A DNA stretch of 9,653 nt from Nostoc cf. edaphicum LEGE 07299 (GTDB lineage Bacteria > Cyanobacteriota > Cyanobacteriia > Cyanobacteriales > Nostocaceae): the NCBI RefSeq assembly GCF_015207245.1, contig NZ_JADEXF010000057.1, positions 1 to 9,653 on the forward strand, read 5' to 3'. Under the pieces are notes generated by a model. That model saw only the letters and a list, made by a program, of their open reading frames with translations, was not told the DNA's origin and searched no databases. Shown here piece by piece: positions 6,066 to 9,653 of this stretch (positions are counted from its first letter, which is position 1; every line of letters begins with the position of its first letter). Both the position numbers and the translations under genes were made by a program.

Positions 6066-7157
6066 TTAAAATCCCATTGCCTCAGCTACTGCACCCAGTT
6101 CTGCCGCGATACCTTGTTGAAATTGACTGTGATTGTGTTTAATGGCTGTATCTGGGTCTTTTAGTCCATTGCCTGTGAGGACACAAACCACTGTCGCCCC
6201 TGTAGGAACTTGGTCTTTCACCTGCAACAACCCAGCGACAGAAGCGGCGCTAGCAGGTTCGCAGAAGATACCTTCTGATGCTGCCAAAAGTCGATAAGCG
6301 TCGAGAATTTCTGTATCGGTAACGGCGTGGAAATTTCCCTGACTGGCGGTTTGGGCTGCGATCGCTAACTCCCAACTTGCAGGGTTGCCAATGCGAATTG
6401 CTGTTGCTAGGGTTTCGGGATGCGCCACTGGCTGACCGTGTACTAAAGGGGCTGCTCCTGCGGCTTGGAATCCCATCATCCGGGGTAGGCGATCGCACTT
6501 TCTAGCTTGATGATATTGACAAAATCCCATCCAATATGCTGTGATGTTTCCCGCATTTCCCACGGGAATACACAACCAGTCTGGTGCATCACCCAATGCA
6601 TCGACAATTTCAAAGGCTCCTGTTTTTTGTCCTTCTAGGCGGTAGGGATTGACCGAATTCACCAAAGTGATCGGATAGCTTTCGGCCATCTCGCGGACAA
6701 TTTCTAGCGCTTGGTCAAAATTACCTTTAATTGCCAATACTTCTGCGCCATACAACAACGCTTGAGCTAACTTGCCCAGCGCCACATAACCGTCGGGAAT
6801 CAATACAAAGGCATTCATCCCTCCCCGTCTGGCATAAGCGGCGGCGGCGGCTGAGGTGTTGCCCGTGCTGGCACAAATGACTGCTTTTGCCCCTGCTTCC
6901 TTGGCCTTGGAAATTGCCATAGTCATCCCCCGGTCTTTGAAGCTGCCGGTGGGATTCAGACCATCATATTTTACAAAAACCCGTACTTGTCTGCCAATGC
7001 GTTCTGCGATCGCTGGCGCTGGTATTAGAGGTGTGTTGCCCTCTAAGAGAGTGACAATCGGTGTTTCTTCGCTGACAGGCAAGTATTCGCGATAGGCTTC
7101 TATCAGTCCGGGCCAGGGTTGGCGATGAGATGTAGCAACAGACAGGCTCAAAGTCAC
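6066..7157 (-). CDS. thrC: Threonine synthase
   Basis: A PLP-dependent enzyme (EC 4.2.3.1) that converts O-phospho-L-homoserine to L-threonine and phosphate, the last step of threonine synthesis, in the cytoplasm. The 363 residues are typical of the shorter bacterial type. Seen: EGNTPL (39-44), [10 protein letters not shown] with the PLP lysine K74, ASTGNTSAA with N100, the phosphate-binding GNAGN (200-204), EPASAAS (300-306) and LTGNGLKD (327-334). All expected active-site elements are present. The start is a GTG at 7157 giving MTLSLS; relatives begin alike, though no ribosome site is evident. A short N-terminus and no separate regulatory domain are seen. It stands alone: it converges with the coiled-coil gene, and a long non-coding gap lies upstream. 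Neither hom nor thrB is nearby. Confidence 0.96.
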   Translation of the reverse strand: MTLSLSVATSHRQPWPGLIEAYREYLPVSEETPIVTLLEGNTPLIPAPAIAERIGRQVRVFVKYDGLNPTGSFKDRGMTMAISKAKEAGAKAVICASTGNTSAAAAAYARRGGMNAFVLIPDGYVALGKLAQALLYGAEVLAIKGNFDQALEIVREMAESYPITLVNSVNPYRLEGQKTGAFEIVDALGDAPDWLCIPVGNAGNITAYWMGFCQYHQARKCDRLPRMMGFQAAGAAPLVHGQPVAHPETLATAIRIGNPASWELAIAAQTASQGNFHAVTDTEILDAYRLLAASEGIFCEPASAASVAGLLQVKDQVPTGATVVCVLTGNGLKDPDTAIKHNHSQFQQGIAAELGAVAEAMGF

Positions 7158-7292
7158 GGGATTTAAAATTTCTTAATGTAAGGATTGGATATTTAGAAAG
7201 GGTGGGATCGGGAAACGCAAAATGGGAAAGAGTAAGAAAGTAGATTTTTCGTTACCAGTTGCCGATTCAGAGTTCCCTAATCCCAAAGAATC

Positions 7293-7436
7293 TTGTTAAG
7301 AATATTATTTTTTGTGGTGCAGGCGTTTCACTTGCTATTTTTATTTAGAGCATTAATTTATCATAAACTGCCACGGCGACCTTCGGTTCAACAAATTACC
7401 TTAGAGGAGAATGACGAGGTAAAAAATCATCTGTAA
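7293..7436 (+). CDS. Candidate small membrane protein ORF
   Basis: An open frame runs from 7281 (after a TAA at 7278-7280) to a TAA at 7434-7436. Possible starts are TTG 7293, GTG 7314 and GTG 7317, giving 39 to 47 residues. The product would have one hydrophobic helix (ILFFVVQAFHLLFLF) followed by a basic and then acidic tail (RALIYHKLPRRPSVQQ, then ITLEENDEVKNHL). That layout is protein-like, but there is no ATG and no ribosome site, so it may be chance or the remnant of a longer gene. No family recognised. Confidence 0.3.
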   Translation: MLRILFFVVQAFHLLFLFRALIYHKLPRRPSVQQITLEENDEVKNHL

Positions 7437-7571
7437 ATCTATAGGACTCTTATTTGATTTTTGAACAAGACTCAGTATATATCTATCTTTTTTTTCTATT
7501 CCCTGTTCCTTATTCCCTATTCACAGGCTTGCCTCATAACTCTCTGAAATGCTGATTTATCCGTAGTTAAA
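7437..7571. other. Non-coding stretch with T-run and TTCCCTA-type tandem repeat
   Basis: An AT-rich region. It contains eight consecutive T (7488-7495), followed by an irregular 7-bp-period repeat of ATTCCCT-like units (7498-7524), a type common between genes in Nostocales. No gene is seen. Confidence 0.5.
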
Positions 7572-7808
7572 GCCGTTTTTAGGGCCTTCGTTTAGTCAAA
7601 TATATCAGTGGATTTTCTTACCCTATTCGCTTCAGTGAAGATAGGAAAATACTTAAGAGGCTGTCTCTTTTTGAGAATATCCTTCTACCTCTTTTTCTAC
7701 GAGATACTGCACTAAGTGTAAGTGCTTCGCCCTACGTTTTTTCATAATTTAGCGTAATTCTTGATATAGTCTACATATAATTTCTTGCGTAAATTCCCTA
7801 AAAACGGC
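7572..7808. repeat. Perfect 13-bp inverted repeats 211 bp apart
   Basis: GCCGTTTTTAGGG (7572-7584) recurs exactly inverted as CCCTAAAAACGGC (7796-7808), bounding a 237-bp block. Such short terminal inverted repeats suggest a small non-autonomous (MITE-like) element or the remains of an insertion sequence. No clear target-site duplication is visible at the edges, so mobility is unproven. The interior holds a decayed minus-strand frame and a local hairpin (about 7614-7649). Confidence 0.4.
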
Positions 7809-7817
7809 GATAATCAT
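7653..7817 (-). pseudogene. Possible decayed reading frame inside the inverted repeats
   Basis: One minus-strand frame from ATG 7817 reads MIIAVFREFTQEIICRLYQELR, then a stop (7749-7751), then in the same frame MKKRRAKHLHLVQYLVEKEV and EGYSQKETAS before a TAA (7653-7655). The sequence is protein-like, and its last part resembles the first helix of a helix-turn-helix (GYSQKETA), as in transposase or regulator N-termini. With only about 54 codons and an internal stop, it is either the remnant of a gene or chance. I cannot name a family. Confidence 0.25.
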
Positions 7818-7891
7818 TTGTACAACCATAATTGACAAACTATAAATTAACTATTCCTAAGTAGCGTCTAGTGGAAGGAAGCTTTACATAC

Positions 7892-7952
7892 TTGGGTCAG
7901 TGTTTTTTGGAACACAGCCATTCTAATCACCGTCTTTTATGATTGAACCCAA
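7892..7952 (+). promoter_or_regulatory. Possible structured element upstream of the 64-residue gene
   Basis: An outer stem TTGGGTCA (7892-7899) with TGAACCCAA (7944-7952), one base bulged, encloses a small hairpin GTGTT-TTTTGG-AACAC (7900-7915). It lies about 110 bp upstream of the small gene and is not followed by a T-run. It could be part of a leader, a small RNA or an operator-like palindrome; no known riboswitch motif was recognised. Confidence 0.25.
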
Positions 7953-7967
7953 AATCCATTAGAGTAA

Positions 7968-7996
7968 TTGATTGAAAATATACAATAATGTAATAA
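7968..7996 (+). promoter_or_regulatory. Candidate sigma-70-type promoter for the 64-residue gene
   Basis: TTGATT (7968-7973), a 17-bp spacer and TAATAA (7991-7996) fit a -35/-10 pair on the plus strand. A perfect TATAAT also lies at 8015-8020 but has no matching -35. In AT-rich sequence either may be chance. Confidence 0.3.
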
Positions 7997-8060
7997 AGCT
8001 TAAAAGAGCATTATTATAATATTTCTAATGGTGTGAGTTAAATTGTGGATTTAATTAGCG

Positions 8061-8255
8061 ATGCCTACTTATTTATCTAGTGTTTCCGATCGCGAGTCCC
8101 AGACTGCCTGGGTCAGTAAGTTAACCAAGTCTTATTATCAAGACGATCAGCAAGCTAAATTGATGCATTTACAAGCAGAGGTAGACTCTCTGTTGCAGCA
8201 ATTGGAAAACCTGAAGCACCAACGTCTAGCCGAAACTAACCAAAAAGAAGAATAA
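8061..8255 (+). CDS. Small coiled-coil protein of unknown function
   Basis: A 64-residue soluble, charged protein. After a polar N-terminus (1-30, including SYYQDDQ) a single amphipathic helix has hydrophobic residues at L34, L37, V41, L44, L48 and L51, the 3-4 spacing of a short coiled coil, and the end is very polar (NQKEE). No cysteine, membrane helix or known motif is present. It resembles small conserved hypothetical proteins of Nostocales as far as I recall, but I cannot name it. It is monocistronic, has a possible promoter at 7968-8020, no clear ribosome site, and faces the large gene at 8356. Oligomerisation or a partner-binding role is inference. Confidence 0.6.
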   Translation: MPTYLSSVSDRESQTAWVSKLTKSYYQDDQQAKLMHLQAEVDSLLQQLENLKHQRLAETNQKEE

Positions 8256-8263
8256 GTCAGTCT

Positions 8264-8300
8264 TGTAGATAGCGATGTCTACGACGGGCTACGCCTACGC
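8264..8300. repeat. Interspersed repeat (GTCTACGACGGGCTACGCC type)
   Basis: A GC-rich block directly after the small gene. It includes GTAGA...TCTAC as a short hairpin (8265-8281) followed by ACGACGGGCTACGCCTACGC. From memory, this wording recurs in intergenic regions across many Nostoc and Anabaena genomes. Non-coding. Confidence 0.6.
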
Positions 8301-8301
8301 T

Positions 8302-8338
8302 TTTCCCCTCTTTAATTTAAATTTGAGTAAAGGGGAAA
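8302..8338. terminator. Bidirectional terminator-like hairpin between converging genes
   Basis: TTTCCCCT (8302-8309) and AGGGGAAA (8331-8338) form a perfect 8-bp stem around a 21-nt A/T-rich loop. It is centred in the gap between the small plus-strand gene and the large minus-strand gene. There is no long T-run on either side, so termination is likely but not certain. Confidence 0.5.
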
Positions 8339-8355
8339 TTTGATTCAGGGGTGCG

Positions 8356-9653
8356 TTATTCAAAGCGCTGATTTTTCTCTGACCAGCGCCTCAAACTGTA
8401 GTTATGAGCATTTTCTACCAATAAAGCTAAGGATTGCGCCCCTGAAAGCTTGGCGATCGCAGAGAGTCTTTGTAAGTAATTTCCTGTAAAATCAGTGTAA
8501 ATGACTTTATTTACATCAGACAAAATTATAGTCCGGTCACGGCGTTGCTCTGGGTTTTCTCCCTGAATTTCAGGTGTCGGCTGATTCAAGGATGCTATGG
8601 CTTCTGGTGAGATAGTCAGTATTATTTCTGGTTGAGCATTATTTGTTAAATCAATCACTTGAACGGGCCAATCACCCAATTTTTCCTGCATCTGTTCAAA
8701 GCTAGGAATACCACCAGTCGGAACTTCACCGGATTGCTGTAAAGATTGCCACAGAATCGATAGCATTACCTTCACCCCTTGGGAATTTTGTTGATGCAGT
8801 TCTCGTAAAGTAATAGGAGATGGTTGCACCCATTCCAGTGCTGCATTTGTCAAAGCTAAAGGTTTGGGTTGGAGAACATCGTTTTGATTATCTGGAATTT
8901 TTGGGCCAGCAGCTAATAGGCGCAAAACTTTACCCCGTAGTTGCACCGCTTTGATAGCGGCTATAGTAATTTTTTGTTCTCCGTTAGGCAACCAGACTAC
9001 AATCTGGATTTCCGGGTCAGAAGTAATTCCCAAAGTTTTCCAGAAAAATTTGGCGGTGTCAGTTTTCGGTGGGTTGAAATTCTCAAAGGGGAAATTTAGC
9101 CAGCGTTTCCCGTCATTAAATGCACTCACCTCCACCTGATACCAAACTTGGTTATCAGTAAGTTTCAAATCTGCTGGGGAATTTGGTTGCAGCCACTCGG
9201 TATTGGTAACTTGAGTAATTGGTTGCACCGTACCAATAATCTGACTAGGGTGAGTAGAGGATATTTGCGACTTTGTACCCTCACCATTGAGTCTTGCTAA
9301 CAAACCTTGAATATAGTCAAGATTCTCTTTGGTAATTTTTGGTTGCGCCTTTAACCAAGAATTAGCATGTCCTTCTCCCTGCTGCACTGCTAAAATCAAC
9401 GCGAACCAAGCTTGCACCTCTCGTCTATTTGGGTTCGCCTGCAACGCTGCTACTGTGCGATTCCACAATCGTTTTTTATCAGCTTTGAGTAGAGTAGCAA
9501 TTTCTTGGGCATTATGTGGGGACGCTTCAAACACCTGTAAAGCTTTCTCCCAGCGACCATCAATCAAATCTGCCAGCACTTCTTGACTAGGACTTGCCCA
9601 AATTTTCTGGGCTTGGGTTTTAGTAAGTTGAGAATGCAAGCGAATCAAATCCA
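8356..9653 (-). CDS. Large protein of unknown function (5' end probably outside window)
   Basis: At least 430 residues. A TTG at 9648 could be read as a start, but the frame is still open to the right edge (GAT precedes it), so the gene most likely begins outside the window. From that TTG: an alpha-helical region (about 1-120) with Trp/Leu-rich repeating helices (RWEKALQVFEASP, RLWNRTVAALQANP, AWFALILAVQQGEG) that look like helical-repeat (TPR-like) units; a linker rich in S, T, Q and P (122-160); a beta-rich middle with WYQVEVSAFNDGKRWLNFPF (169-188); and a mixed C-terminal domain (about 330-430) with RTIILSDVNKVIYTDFTGNY. No membrane segment, signal peptide or catalytic motif is seen in this part. 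I do not recognise the family. It converges with the 64-residue gene. Confidence 0.7.
   Translation of the reverse strand, partial: DLIRLHSQLTKTQAQKIWASPSQEVLADLIDGRWEKALQVFEASPHNAQEIATLLKADKKRLWNRTVAALQANPNRREVQAWFALILAVQQGEGHANSWLKAQPKITKENLDYIQGLLARLNGEGTKSQISSTHPSQIIGTVQPITQVTNTEWLQPNSPADLKLTDNQVWYQVEVSAFNDGKRWLNFPFENFNPPKTDTAKFFWKTLGITSDPEIQIVVWLPNGEQKITIAAIKAVQLRGKVLRLLAAGPKIPDNQNDVLQPKPLALTNAALEWVQPSPITLRELHQQNSQGVKVMLSILWQSLQQSGEVPTGGIPSFEQMQEKLGDWPVQVIDLTNNAQPEIILTISPEAIASLNQPTPEIQGENPEQRRDRTIILSDVNKVIYTDFTGNYLQRLSAIAKLSGAQSLALLVENAHNYSLRRWSEKNQRFE

Larger units (their letters stand above)
889..8460. repeat. HIP1 octamers (GCGATCGC), eleven copies
   Basis: Exact GCGATCGC occurs at 889, 1189, 2839, 3317, 4359, 5396, 5799, 6358, 6489, 7006 and 8453 (first base of each), in coding and non-coding sequence. 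This highly iterated palindrome is a known signature of many cyanobacterial genomes. None is present between about 7014 and 8452, which includes the gene-poor gap. Confidence 0.95.

Noticed and set aside
7158..7260. NtcA-type site (GTA-N8-TAC) or clear promoter before thrC
   Set aside because: No GTA-N8-TAC match was found there, and only weak A/T-rich -10-like strings are present.
7653..7817. Calling a named transposase
   Set aside because: Only about 54 codons with an internal stop and a partial helix-turn-helix resemblance; no catalytic residues are visible.
7158..8060. tRNA or other standard RNA gene in the long gap
   Set aside because: No T-loop GTTCGAATC-like box with paired arms and no CCA end was found; GGTTCAACAA near 7385 lacks matching stems and lies in the candidate small ORF.
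8951..9586. Plus-strand ORFs opposite the large unknown gene
   Set aside because: They are short, lack ribosome sites and lie opposite a continuous 430-codon frame.

Overview
The window reads as chromosome of a filamentous, Nostoc/Anabaena-like cyanobacterium. Seen directly: eleven copies of the octamer GCGATCGC (HIP1) in 9.65 kb, several 7-bp short tandem repeats between genes, and other intergenic sequences of a kind typical of Nostocales. From gene content: subunits of the cyanobacterial CO2-uptake NDH-1 complex (an NdhD3/D4-type NdhD and a ChpX/ChpY CO2 hydration protein). No rRNA, tRNA, CRISPR array or complete insertion sequence was found.

Layout, left to right. (1) 1-413, plus: the 3' part of a YafP-like GNAT acetyltransferase, cut by the window edge. 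(2) 453-3966, minus, read right to left: ndhD, chpX and a class I methyltransferase. chpX and the methyltransferase overlap by 4 bp (ATGA). ndhD and chpX are separated by about 254 bp of repeats. (3) 3887-5341, minus: a YihY/BrkB-type membrane protein, then a DUF4112 membrane protein. (4) 5474-5935, plus: a coiled-coil protein of unknown function. (5) 6066-7157, minus: threonine synthase (thrC). (6) 7158-8060: about 900 bp with no clear gene, holding one candidate 38-48 codon membrane ORF, a 13-bp perfect inverted repeat around a decayed reading frame, and a possible structured leader. (7) 8061-8255, plus: a 64-residue coiled-coil protein. (8) 8356 to the right edge, minus: a large protein of unknown function, open at the edge.

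The main observation is the join near 3935-3970. The ndhD reading frame begins at the conserved TDGLSLP segment and lacks the usual N-terminal 75-80 residues with the first two membrane helices; an in-frame stop lies just upstream (3988-3990). At the same bases the DUF4112 gene, read in another frame, loses its usual C-terminal helix and runs about 80 bp into ndhD before stopping. About 20 bp are readable as conserved sequence of both proteins. The simplest explanation is a deletion that fused the DUF4112 gene to the middle of ndhD and removed the ndhD 5' end, probably together with ndhF4, which normally precedes ndhD4-chpX. An assembly misjoin would look the same. If real, the constitutive-type CO2-uptake complex would be broken while chpX and the methyltransferase stay intact.

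Where genes converge (413/453, 5935/6066, 8255/8356) there are inverted repeats that could terminate transcription. One fits an intrinsic terminator for the chpX-methyltransferase operon.
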